Below are positions 6,330 to 13,225 of a DNA stretch of 64,000 nt, piece by piece; within the stretch, counting starts at the first letter, position 1; the number at the start of each line of letters is the position of its first letter. The notes under the pieces are model-generated. The model had not been told where the DNA came from. It did not search any database and saw only the letters and a program-made list of their open reading frames with translations. The position numbers and the translations under genes are program-made. The stretch is from Demequina soli (GTDB lineage Bacteria > Actinomycetota > Actinomycetes > Actinomycetales > Demequinaceae), in the NCBI RefSeq assembly GCF_000971195.1, contig NZ_BBLZ01000004.1:186001-250000 (forward strand). The letters run 5' to 3'.

Positions 6330-7850
6330 TCACAGCTTGCGCAGGCGCGCCCGCCACTGGATCAGCGAGAACCCCACCACCGCCACGAGCAGGACCGTGC
6401 CCACCGACGAGCCCGTCCACAGGGCAAGCATCGCCGCCCCCACGATCGCCGACACGATCACCGCGTCGACCTGCCACAGCACCGTGCCGACCACGGACAG
6501 GTCGCCCATCGGCGTCACCACCGGAGCCGTGAGCCACAGCGGAGGGAAGCCCTTCGCGGCGCCGTCGAGCCGCACCACGGTCAGCACGCCCACCAGCACC
6601 ACGGTCAACGCGACCGCCGGCCACCACGCGTCGCCGCGGGTGAGCGCCGAGACCGCGGCCGCTCCCCCGGCCACCACCGTGCCGCCGAGGAAGGGGGCCC
6701 AGGTGCGCGACAGCACCAGCGCATCGTCCGACATCCCGAACAGCCGCGGCGTCGTCACCGCGAGCACCGCGTGACGCAGGCCGTCGCTCAGCGGCCCCAA
6801 CCCCACGAACACCAGGAGCGACGCCGCGATGGCGAGCGCCCAGTGCAGCAGCCCGGGCGCGTCCGGCGCGGACGCCAGCAGCCATCCGCCGCCGCCGAGC
6901 GCGAGCGCCGCCACCAGCGCGCGCAGGGGCATGCGCAGGGTCGCCGCGAGGTCGGCGCGCACCACCGCGACGGTGAACGATGCGCCCCGCACCAGCCGCC
7001 AGCGGCGCCCCAGCGTCGGGGCGGCCCGGAAGCTGCCCATCGCGGTGGCGAGGTCGCCGGTGGTGGCCGCGACGGTCGCACCCTCCCAGCGGCGCGCCTG
7101 CTCCACGAGCGCGGGACCCGCGAGCGTGCCGAGCAGGAGCGGCACCGCGGCCGCGACGACGACGGCGAGCACGCCCAGGCCGACGAGCGGCACGACCGGG
7201 ACGGCGCCCGACCCGTCGGGCCAGGTCGCGGCGGCCCACGACCACGGCATCGCGTCGCCCACGGTGGGCACCGCCGCGCCGAGGCCGATGAGGGCGACGA
7301 GCACGGTCGGCACCGCCCACACGACGGCACCCGTCGCGGCCTGGCCCGCGAGCCACGCCCCCGCGAGCAGCACCCCGTACAGCGCGGAGGCGGCGAGGCC
7401 GACCCCGAGCGCGCCCCAGGTCATCGCCTTCGCGTCCGCGAGCGGGATCAGGAGGACCGCCGACACCGCGACCGACAGCCCGACGAGCGCCAGGGTGGAC
7501 CGCAGCATCGGCCCACGGAAGATCCGGCGGCGCGGGATGTCGGACGTGACGAGCGCGTGGACCACGAACGGGCGCATCACCGCGGGGCCCCGCGTGGTGC
7601 CCACGACGAAGGCCGCGACGAGCGCGGATCCCAGCGCGGCGCCGAGCGCCGTGGCCGTGCCCGGCGCGACCAGGGATGTCACGACGTCGGGGCTGTGCAG
7701 CGCGCCGCCGAGGCGGCGCACCGCGGGGCCGCCGTAGATGAGCACCGCGAGGGTGGTGACGTAGATGGCGTACACGACGCCGCCCGCGCCCGTGCCGGAC
7801 TGGCGGTGCCGGTACTGGCGCCAGAAGGCGCCCAGCTGGTCAGTCGCCAT
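6330..7850 (-). CDS. ABC exporter permease (multi-spanning membrane protein)
   Basis: This 506-aa, very hydrophobic protein has about 12 predicted membrane segments, starting with GGVVYAIYVTTLAVLIYGG and ending with VGTVLLVAVVGFSLIQW before a basic tail. It overlaps by 11 bp the upstream ATPase gene on the same strand, so the two form one translationally coupled transporter unit. No soluble catalytic domain is seen. The sequence is not a family I can name precisely; by context it is the transmembrane half of an ATP-driven exporter. Inside it GCATCGTCC occurs at 6721. Substrate unknown. Confidence 0.75.
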   Translation of the reverse strand: MATDQLGAFWRQYRHRQSGTGAGGVVYAIYVTTLAVLIYGGPAVRRLGGALHSPDVVTSLVAPGTATALGAALGSALVAAFVVGTTRGPAVMRPFVVHALVTSDIPRRRIFRGPMLRSTLALVGLSVAVSAVLLIPLADAKAMTWGALGVGLAASALYGVLLAGAWLAGQAATGAVVWAVPTVLVALIGLGAAVPTVGDAMPWSWAAATWPDGSGAVPVVPLVGLGVLAVVVAAAVPLLLGTLAGPALVEQARRWEGATVAATTGDLATAMGSFRAAPTLGRRWRLVRGASFTVAVVRADLAATLRMPLRALVAALALGGGGWLLASAPDAPGLLHWALAIAASLLVFVGLGPLSDGLRHAVLAVTTPRLFGMSDDALVLSRTWAPFLGGTVVAGGAAAVSALTRGDAWWPAVALTVVLVGVLTVVRLDGAAKGFPPLWLTAPVVTPMGDLSVVGTVLWQVDAVIVSAIVGAAMLALWTGSSVGTVLLVAVVGFSLIQWRARLRKL

Positions 7851-8529
7851 GCGTGGTGCGCACCTCGGTCAGGGAGACGGTCGGGCCCGTGAGCGCGTCG
7901 CGGAGCGCCTCGCTGTGGCTCGCGATGACGAGCGTCGCCCCGTCCTCGCGCTCGGCCTCGAGCAGCTCGGCGAGCACCAGCACGCGCTCGGCGTCGAGCC
8001 GCTGCTCGGGCTCGTCGAGCAGGATCACGTCGCACGGCCTCGTGAGGGTGAGCGCGAGGGCGGCCATCTGCGCCTGGCCGGAGGACAGCTCGTGCGGGAA
8101 CCGGCTCGCGAGGGCGCCCACGCCGAACGCGTCGAGCACTCGCCCACCGCGCCCGCGCGCCTCCTCGGAGCCGAGACCCCACGACAGCCCGATGAGCGCG
8201 AAGTGCTCGGCCAGCGTGAGGTTGTGCGCCAGCGGCGGGGTGCCGATGAGCGCCGCGACGAGGGCCCGGAAGGTGGGGTCCTTCTCGTCGGCCGGCGCGC
8301 CGCCGACCATCGCGGTGCCCGTCTTGGGCTTGAGGGTGCCCGCGAGCACGCGCAGGAGCGTCGTCTTGCCCGCGCCGTTGGCGCCCACCAGCTTGACCGC
8401 CTGGTGCTCGCGCGCCGTGAACGACACCTTCGCGAGCACCGGCACCTCGCCGATCTCCGCGGTCACGCCGCGGACCTGGATCACGACGTCCTCCGCCGGC
8501 TGCTGCACCTTGCTCTTCTTCTTGGCCAC
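7840..8529 (-). CDS. ABC transporter ATP-binding protein
   Basis: This 229-aa nucleotide-binding domain has a Walker A (GANGAGKTTLLRVLAG, about residues 49-64), a signature motif LSSGQAQM, a Walker B CDVILLDEP, a D-loop region (EQRLDAERV) and a switch His in VIASHSEAL. The signature has SSGQ in a slightly divergent form (LSSGQ), still within the family norm. The start is a GTG at 8529, immediately followed by a Lys-rich tail (AKKKSK); a GGGGA ribosome binding site is close. It couples by overlap to the permease downstream. Cytoplasmic ATPase of an exporter of unknown substrate. Confidence 0.88.
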   Translation of the reverse strand: MAKKKSKVQQPAEDVVIQVRGVTAEIGEVPVLAKVSFTAREHQAVKLVGANGAGKTTLLRVLAGTLKPKTGTAMVGGAPADEKDPTFRALVAALIGTPPLAHNLTLAEHFALIGLSWGLGSEEARGRGGRVLDAFGVGALASRFPHELSSGQAQMAALALTLTRPCDVILLDEPEQRLDAERVLVLAELLEAEREDGATLVIASHSEALRDALTGPTVSLTEVRTTHGD

Positions 8530-8553
8530 GACTCCCCACCCTAGGGCCCGCGC

Positions 8554-8559
8554 TACCCT
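8554..8559 (+). promoter_or_regulatory. -10 box TACCCT of leaderless yigZ-like gene
   Basis: TACCCT followed by exactly six bases and then the GTG start codon; with the usual 6-7 base distance from -10 to transcription start, the mRNA would begin at the start codon. Confidence 0.6.
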
Positions 8560-8565
8560 GCCTGC

Positions 8566-9219
8566 GTGACCTCCGCCCCTCTTCCGAGCACCATCGCGGC
8601 GCCGGTCGAGCACACGCTGGAGATCAAGCGGTCGATCTTCCTCACCCACCTCGCGCCCGCCGGGTCCGTCGAGGAGGCCGATGCGGTCATCGCGCGGATC
8701 CGCAAGCAACGCTGGGATGCGCGCCACCACTGCACGGCGCTGATCGTCGGCACCCACGGCGACCGTCAACGCAGCAACGACGACGGCGAGCCGGCAGGCA
8801 CGGCCGGCGTGCCGATGCTCGAGGTGCTGCGCCGCCGCGACGTCACCGACGTGGTGGCCGTGGTGAGCCGGTGGTTCGGCGGCGTCAAGCTCGGTGCGGG
8901 CGGCCTGGTCCGCGCCTACGGGAGCGCGGTCGCCGAGACCCTCGATGTCGCGAGCCTCGTCCATCGGGCGCCGCGCACGGCGGTCGCCGTCGACGTGCCG
9001 CATGCGGAGGCGGGCCGCGTCCTCGCGTTCCTCCACCAGTGGGTCGAGACGCACGATGCGGTGCTCGACGCCCCCGAGTACGGCACCCAGGCGCGCCTCG
9101 CCGTGTGGGTGCCGCCCGAGGACGTCCCGGTGCTCGACGCGGACCTCGGCGCGTTCGCCGCCGGGGCGCTGACCACGCGCGCGGGCGAGACCCGCATCGT
9201 CGACCTGCCCGCTCGCTAG
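8566..9219 (+). CDS. YigZ/IMPACT-family protein (UPF0029)
   Basis: This 217-aa protein has the YigZ N-terminal domain signature: EIKRSIFLTHLAPA, then RHHCTALIVG and SNDDGEPAGTAGVPMLEVL, then VVAVVSRWFGGVKLGAGGLVRAYG. The C-terminal third is the ferredoxin-like DUF1949 region. The bacterial family is structurally related to IMPACT/Gcn2-binding proteins and is found near translation or proteolysis genes; its biochemical role is not settled. The GTG start follows TACCCT by six bases. Divergent from the ABC unit with a 36-bp gap, so the two promoters overlap. Confidence 0.9.
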   Translation: MTSAPLPSTIAAPVEHTLEIKRSIFLTHLAPAGSVEEADAVIARIRKQRWDARHHCTALIVGTHGDRQRSNDDGEPAGTAGVPMLEVLRRRDVTDVVAVVSRWFGGVKLGAGGLVRAYGSAVAETLDVASLVHRAPRTAVAVDVPHAEAGRVLAFLHQWVETHDAVLDAPEYGTQARLAVWVPPEDVPVLDADLGAFAAGALTTRAGETRIVDLPAR

Positions 9220-9229
9220 CATGGGCGGC

Positions 9230-9808
9230 ATGCGGCGTGCGCTCGTCCTCCTGGTCCCGGCCATGCTGCTGGCCGCCTGCACGCCCTCCCCCGCCTCGGA
9301 CATGCCCGAGGACATCGCCGCGCGCCTCGCGCAGGTCGACCAGGCCGTCGCGGACTGGGCCGACGCCGCGACCCCCGCGGAGGCGCACGCCGCCGCCGAG
9401 GCCGCCCGCAACCTCGTGCTCGGGCCCGACGCGCCGTTCTACGGCGACGCGGACGGTGACGGCGAGACGCTCGGCGCGGTGGCCGTCGGCCTGCTGCCCG
9501 GGCGTGATGGCCAGCCGGGACTGGTGCGCGACCCGGCCGTCAACGCGTGCGTCGAGCGCGACGTCCTCGGCGGCTCCTGGGAGCGGCCGAGCGAGCGGTG
9601 GGACCAGGCGGTCGCCGCGATCGAGGAGTGGCGCGCGGACCTCAACACGTTCCCCGGGCTGTCCTCGCACCCGCAGCGCCTCATCGGCTGGGCGACGCTC
9701 GCGCTCGAGTCGAGCGACCTGGACACCATCCACGAGTTCGCCTCGCACGCGCGCCTGCACCTCGAGGTCGCGCGCGCCGCCTACGACGACTGCACCACCG
9801 GCATCTGA
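9230..9808 (+). CDS. Small predicted lipoprotein
   Basis: This 192-aa protein has signal peptide MRRALVLLVPAMLLAACTPS with the lipobox LLAAC (Cys about residue 17). The mature part is helical and acidic, with two further Cys residues (NACVERD and DDCTTGI) that could form a disulfide. The second half, from RPSERWDQAVAAIEEWRADL, looks like a helical bundle. No family is recognised. TAGCAT (9217-9222), overlapping the stop codon of the previous gene, is 7 bases from the ATG at 9230. The 3' end overlaps the convergent aquaporin gene by 28 bp. Confidence 0.72.
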   Translation: MRRALVLLVPAMLLAACTPSPASDMPEDIAARLAQVDQAVADWADAATPAEAHAAAEAARNLVLGPDAPFYGDADGDGETLGAVAVGLLPGRDGQPGLVRDPAVNACVERDVLGGSWERPSERWDQAVAAIEEWRADLNTFPGLSSHPQRLIGWATLALESSDLDTIHEFASHARLHLEVARAAYDDCTTGI

Positions 9809-10533
9809 CCGGCGTCGTCCGCCTCGGGGGGCACCACCACTGCGTCGGCGGCCTCGCCGGCGTGCGGGTAGAACGCGAGGGTGAGCGCGACGCCCACCGC
9901 GAGGCCGACCAGCTGGGCGGCGATGAACGGCGCGACGGACGCCGGCGCGATGCCCGCGAACGTGTCGGAGAACACGCGGCCGACGGTCACCGCGGGGTTC
10001 GCGAACGAGGTCGAGCTGGTGAACCAGTAGGCCGCACCGATGTATGCGCCGACGGCGGGCGCCGCGAGGGCCCCGCGACCCGACCGGGCGAGCGCGAAGA
10101 TGATCAGCACGAGGCCCGCGGTCGCGACCACCTCAGCGAGCAGGTGCGGGCCGGTCGCGCGTGCGGTCGTCGAGATCGCGGTGGGCACGTCGAACATGAG
10201 GTTCGCGAGCACCGCGCCCGCGATCCCGCCGAGCACCTGGGCGATCGCGTAACCGCCCACCTCGCCGAGCGTGAGGCCGCGACCCGCGCGGCGCCCGAGG
10301 AACCAGTCGGCCAGCGACACCACCGGGTTGAGGTGCGCGCCCGAGACGGGGCCGAGCATGAGGATGAGCACCGTGAGACCCAGCGCGGTCGCGATCGCGT
10401 TCTCGAGCAGCTGGAGGCCCACGTCGCCCGGCGACAGCGACGCCGCGGCGATGCCGGAGCCCACCACCACCGTCACGAGCAGGGCCGTGCCGAGGAGCTC
10501 CGCCCCGAGCGCGCGCGCCCGTGCGCCGCTCAC
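9781..10533 (-). CDS. Aquaglyceroporin (MIP family), likely arsenite channel
   Basis: This 250-aa protein has six membrane segments and both half-helix motifs of major intrinsic proteins: HLNPVVS (NPV instead of NPA) near residue 60 and FANPAVT near residue 175. The GTG start at 10533 overlaps the arsR stop (GTGA), giving a two-gene operon arsR-aqp. Aquaporins placed in arsR operons (AqpS type) let arsenite or methylarsenite leave the cell down its gradient, and the context supports this. No arsB, arsC or arsA lies in the window. The NPV variant of the first motif is consistent with a wider, non-water pore but does not prove it. Confidence 0.85.
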   Translation of the reverse strand: MSGARARALGAELLGTALLVTVVVGSGIAAASLSPGDVGLQLLENAIATALGLTVLILMLGPVSGAHLNPVVSLADWFLGRRAGRGLTLGEVGGYAIAQVLGGIAGAVLANLMFDVPTAISTTARATGPHLLAEVVATAGLVLIIFALARSGRGALAAPAVGAYIGAAYWFTSSTSFANPAVTVGRVFSDTFAGIAPASVAPFIAAQLVGLAVGVALTLAFYPHAGEAADAVVVPPEADDAGQMPVVQSS

Positions 10534-10874
10534 GCCGTGCCCAGCGCGCGCGACACCCGGTCGAGGGCGCCGGGCACGAGCGCGTAGTACGCCAACGTGC
10601 CCCGCTTCGCACGGCTGAGGAAGCCCGCATCCGTCAGCACCTTGAGGTGATGGGACACGGTCGGCTGGCTGAGCCCCACGGGCTCCGTGAGGTCGCATAC
10701 GCACGCCTCTCCCCCGGCGGACGCCGCCACGATCGACAGCAGCCGCAGCCGCGCCGGGTCGGCGAGCGCCTTCATCGTGTGGGCCAGCTCCGCCGCGGCC
10801 TCCTCGGTCAGCGGTTCGCCGACCAGCGACGTGGCGCACGCGGCGGACACGTCGGTGAGCTCGATCTCGGTCAT
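10530..10874 (-). CDS. arsR: ArsR-family metalloid-sensing repressor
   Basis: This 114-aa winged-helix protein contains MKALADPARLRLLSIVAA, the metal-binding helix EACVCDLTEPVGLSQPTVSHHLKVL (CVC, the arsenic-binding ELCVCDL motif of ArsR) and the wing KRGTLAYYALVP. A third Cys is near the N terminus (SAACATS), as in the type 2 actinobacterial arsenic sites. It should repress its own operon with the aquaporin and the divergent flavin monooxygenase until As(III) binds. TACTGT (10882-10887 on the minus strand) is 7 bases before the ATG, so the repeats at 10878-10910 cover the -10 box. Confidence 0.9.
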   Translation of the reverse strand: MTEIELTDVSAACATSLVGEPLTEEAAAELAHTMKALADPARLRLLSIVAASAGGEACVCDLTEPVGLSQPTVSHHLKVLTDAGFLSRAKRGTLAYYALVPGALDRVSRALGTA

Positions 10875-10877
10875 GAC

Positions 10878-10910
10878 ATCGACAGTAGTCGATATTGACA
10901 GTCATCGATA
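10878..10910. promoter_or_regulatory. ArsR operator region between divergent ars genes
   Basis: ATCGAC-AGTA-GTCGAT (10878-10893) is a perfect 6-bp-arm inverted repeat, followed by ATTGACA and a further ATCGAT. The block overlaps the minus-strand -10 box of arsR and sits upstream of the CACACT box (10919-10924) of the flavoprotein gene, so one regulator can control both directions. Confidence 0.7.
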
Positions 10911-10930
10911 GAGGCAGGCACACTCCGGGC

Positions 10931-12235
10931 ATGACCCTGATCGACCTCACCCCGCGCCCCTCGACGGGCCTCGCGAACGCCCACCTCCCGATCGCGATCA
11001 TCGGAGCCGGGCCGGTCGGGCTGGCGGCCGCCGCGCACCTGCTGCGCCGCGGCCTCCCGTTCGAGGTCCTCGAGGCGGGCGACACCGTGGCGGCTAGCGT
11101 GCGCGCGTGGGGTCACACGCGGCTGTTCTCGCCCTGGCGCCACCTCGTCGACCCCGTCGCGCAGGAGCTGCTCGAGGCGCACGGCTGGTCGCTCGACCAG
11201 CCCGACCGCGCCCCCTCGGGCGCCGAGCTCGTCGCGGGCTACCTCGCGCCGCTGGCCGCGCTCCCCGGCATCGCCGAGCGCATCCGGCTCGGCGTCGCCG
11301 TGACCGACGTCGCGCGCGAGGGTATGGACCGCACCCGCACGCGCGGTCGCGCCGGCGCGCCGTTCACCGTGCGCACGCTCGATGCGTCGGGAGCCGTCGC
11401 GGATGGCGCGTACCGGGCCGTGATCGACGCGTCCGGCAGCTGGCTCACCCCCAACGCGCTCGCATCCAACGGCCTGACGCTCCCGGGCCTCGCCGAGGTG
11501 GCGGACCGGGTGCTGCCGGCGCTGCCCGACGTGCTTGGTGCCGACCGCGCCGTCTTCGCGGGCCGCCGCACGACGGTGGTGGGCGCCGGCCACTCCGCCG
11601 CCAACACCGTCATCGCGCTCGCCTCGCTCGCGCGCGACGAGCCCGGTGCCACCGTCACGTGGGCGATCCGCTCCGCCTCCCCCGACCGGGTCACCGACGC
11701 GGAGACGGACGGGCTGCCCGGGCGCGCGTCGCTCGGCGTGCGTGCCCGCCGCGCCGTCGCCGACGGCCGGGTCACGCTGCTCGACGGCTTCGAGACCGTG
11801 GGCGCGCGGAGCGACGGGGACGACGTCGTGCTGGTGGGCCGGCGTGGCGGGTCGCTCGCCGAGCACCGCACCGACCTGGTGGTGAACGCGACGGGCTTCC
11901 GCCCCGCGCTCGACATGTACCGCGAGGTCCGGCTCGAGCTCGACGAGATCGTCGAGGCGCCCCGCCGGCTCGCGCCGATGATCGACCCCAACGAGCACTC
12001 GTGCGGCACGGTCGAGCCGCACGGCTACCGCGAGCTCGCGCACCCCGAGCAGGGTCTGTTCATCGTCGGCATGAAGTCCTACGGTCGAGCCCCGACGTTC
12101 CTGCTCAAGACGGGCTACGAGCAGGTGCGCTCGGTGGTCGCGTGGCTCGCGGGGGACGTCGCCTCGGCCCTCGCGGTCGAGCTCGTCCTGCCGGAGACCG
12201 GCGTGTGCTCGACCGCCGACGGCGGCTGCTGCTGA
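10931..12235 (+). CDS. Flavin-dependent monooxygenase/NAD(P)-binding oxidoreductase, ArsO-like
   Basis: This 434-aa protein has an N-terminal FAD-binding Rossmann motif (AIIGAGPVGLAAAAHLL), a second nucleotide-binding motif VVGAGHSAANTV near residue 215, and the late ATGFRPAL motif typical of class B flavin monooxygenase-like proteins. The C terminus ends VCSTADGGCC, three closely spaced cysteines that could bind trivalent arsenic. It is divergent from arsR-aqp with a shared operator region, which suggests a role in arsenic handling as proposed for ArsO. The exact reaction is unknown. The ATG is 6 bases after CACACT. Confidence 0.78.
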   Translation: MTLIDLTPRPSTGLANAHLPIAIIGAGPVGLAAAAHLLRRGLPFEVLEAGDTVAASVRAWGHTRLFSPWRHLVDPVAQELLEAHGWSLDQPDRAPSGAELVAGYLAPLAALPGIAERIRLGVAVTDVAREGMDRTRTRGRAGAPFTVRTLDASGAVADGAYRAVIDASGSWLTPNALASNGLTLPGLAEVADRVLPALPDVLGADRAVFAGRRTTVVGAGHSAANTVIALASLARDEPGATVTWAIRSASPDRVTDAETDGLPGRASLGVRARRAVADGRVTLLDGFETVGARSDGDDVVLVGRRGGSLAEHRTDLVVNATGFRPALDMYREVRLELDEIVEAPRRLAPMIDPNEHSCGTVEPHGYRELAHPEQGLFIVGMKSYGRAPTFLLKTGYEQVRSVVAWLAGDVASALAVELVLPETGVCSTADGGCC

Positions 12236-12259
12236 CCTCCCCCGCGGGCCGCGCGCGCC

Positions 12260-12448
12260 TCAGCGCAGCCGGACGCCGCGCGGCAGGCCACGGTGCCTGC
12301 GGTGGCGGTTCTGCACCGCCGTGGTGATGGTCCCGACGACCCCGCCCAGGACGAGCAGGATCATGAGGTAGAAGCCCGGCTCGAAGGCGTGCGAGGTGGC
12401 AGGGGTCGCCGCGATGAGGGTGGTCGCGGCCGCGGTTGCGGTGAACAT
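12260..12448 (-). CDS. Small single-span membrane protein
   Basis: This 62-aa frame starts at an ATG preceded by GGAGAGTT. It has an Ala/Thr-rich N terminus that could be a weak signal segment, one clear transmembrane helix (FYLMILLVLGGVVGTITTAVQ) and a basic tail (NRHRRHRGLPRGVRLR) that would stay in the cytoplasm. No family is recognised. It ends 24 bp from the convergent ArsO-like gene. Coding status rests on the ribosome binding site, the helix and its fit in an otherwise empty gap. Confidence 0.55.
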   Translation of the reverse strand: MFTATAAATTLIAATPATSHAFEPGFYLMILLVLGGVVGTITTAVQNRHRRHRGLPRGVRLR

Positions 12449-12592
12449 GAACTCTCCGTTGAGTCGTTCGGCGAGGCACGATGGGTCGCACCGGCCTCGC
12501 TGCCAGGTGGGGACCTGTCTCCAACCTACCCCCGCGCGGAGCGGCGGCCGGCCACCCTGGCCGGGTGTCGCATCGTCCCCCGCCCGCTCGCG

Positions 12593-12628
12593 ACGAAGGC
12601 CGCTCCCACCAGGGGGAACGGCCTTCGT
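12593..12628. terminator. 10-bp-stem hairpin downstream of the flavodoxin gene
   Basis: ACGAAGGCCG pairs with CGGCCTTCGT around a 16-base loop. It is 20-55 bp past the flavodoxin stop (leftward). No U-run follows, as is common in G+C-rich actinobacteria. Confidence 0.65.
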
Positions 12629-12647
12629 GACGCGGATGTGAGATGCG

Positions 12648-13145
12648 CTACTGCGCGGCGATGGACTCCAGCTGGTCCGCGACGCCGGCGGCCCACTCAC
12701 GCACCGCGGTGAAGTCGCGGAAGTCGCCCTTGGGCGGGTTGAGGACCTTGATGAGGGCCTTCTCGCCGACGTTGAGCTTGTCCCAGTCGAGCGCGCCGGG
12801 GAAGCGGGCGTGGTCGTGGGCGTCGATGTCGCGCGCGAAGCCGTCGGCCTCGTCGAGCGGCTGGCCGGGCTCGACCACGGTCTCCATGCCGACCGAGAAC
12901 AGCCACACGTCCTTGGCCTTGAGCTCCGCGAGGTGCTCCTTGACCAGGTACGAGGCGTCGCGGCGCCACAGCCCGCCGTACACGGCCGAGCCGAGCACGA
13001 CCGCCTCGTAGTAGTGGACGCCCTGCACGTCGCATGCGTCCTGAAGATCCACCTCGAAGCCCCGCTCGCGGAGCTCGTCCGCGATGCGCCGCGCGACCTC
13101 GCGCGTGGCTCCGTACTTGGATCCGACAGCTACCAGCACCTTCAT
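12648..13145 (-). CDS. Flavodoxin-domain protein (HemG/flavodoxin-like)
   Basis: This 165-aa protein begins MKVLVAVGSKYGATREVARRIADEL, the phosphate-binding loop of flavodoxins (S-K-Y-G-A-T), and continues with YYEAVVLGSAVYGGLWRRDASYLVKEH, which is characteristic of flavodoxin-like protoporphyrinogen-oxidase HemG and related proteins. It should bind FMN and carry one- or two-electron transfers in the cytoplasm. The start at 13145 is preceded by GGAGGTCACC. It stands alone between two strong hairpins (12593-12628 and 13172-13212). Redox partner unknown; the HemG reaction is possible but not shown. Confidence 0.8.
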   Translation of the reverse strand: MKVLVAVGSKYGATREVARRIADELRERGFEVDLQDACDVQGVHYYEAVVLGSAVYGGLWRRDASYLVKEHLAELKAKDVWLFSVGMETVVEPGQPLDEADGFARDIDAHDHARFPGALDWDKLNVGEKALIKVLNPPKGDFRDFTAVREWAAGVADQLESIAAQ

Positions 13146-13171
13146 GGTGACCTCCTCCGGGGTGTGCGGAT

Positions 13172-13212
13172 CCATCGTCCCGTGGTGCCGGCACGCACCG
13201 ACGGGACGATGG
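13172..13212. terminator. Strong hairpin downstream of pyruvate carboxylase
   Basis: CCATCGTCCCGT pairs perfectly with ACGGGACGATGG (12 bp), and the loop extends the stem by GGTGC/GCACC. It lies 14-54 bp past the pyc stop (leftward). Both arms contain GGGACGATGG, a one-base variant of the dispersed GGGACGATGC word. Confidence 0.75.
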
Positions 13213-13225
13213 TCCCCGACAGGAG

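Noticed and set aside
7840..9411. A 523-codon minus-strand frame covering the ABC ATPase and the yigZ region
   Set aside because: Only the part from 8529 downstream is the ATPase; the upstream part is the antisense shadow of the yigZ gene.
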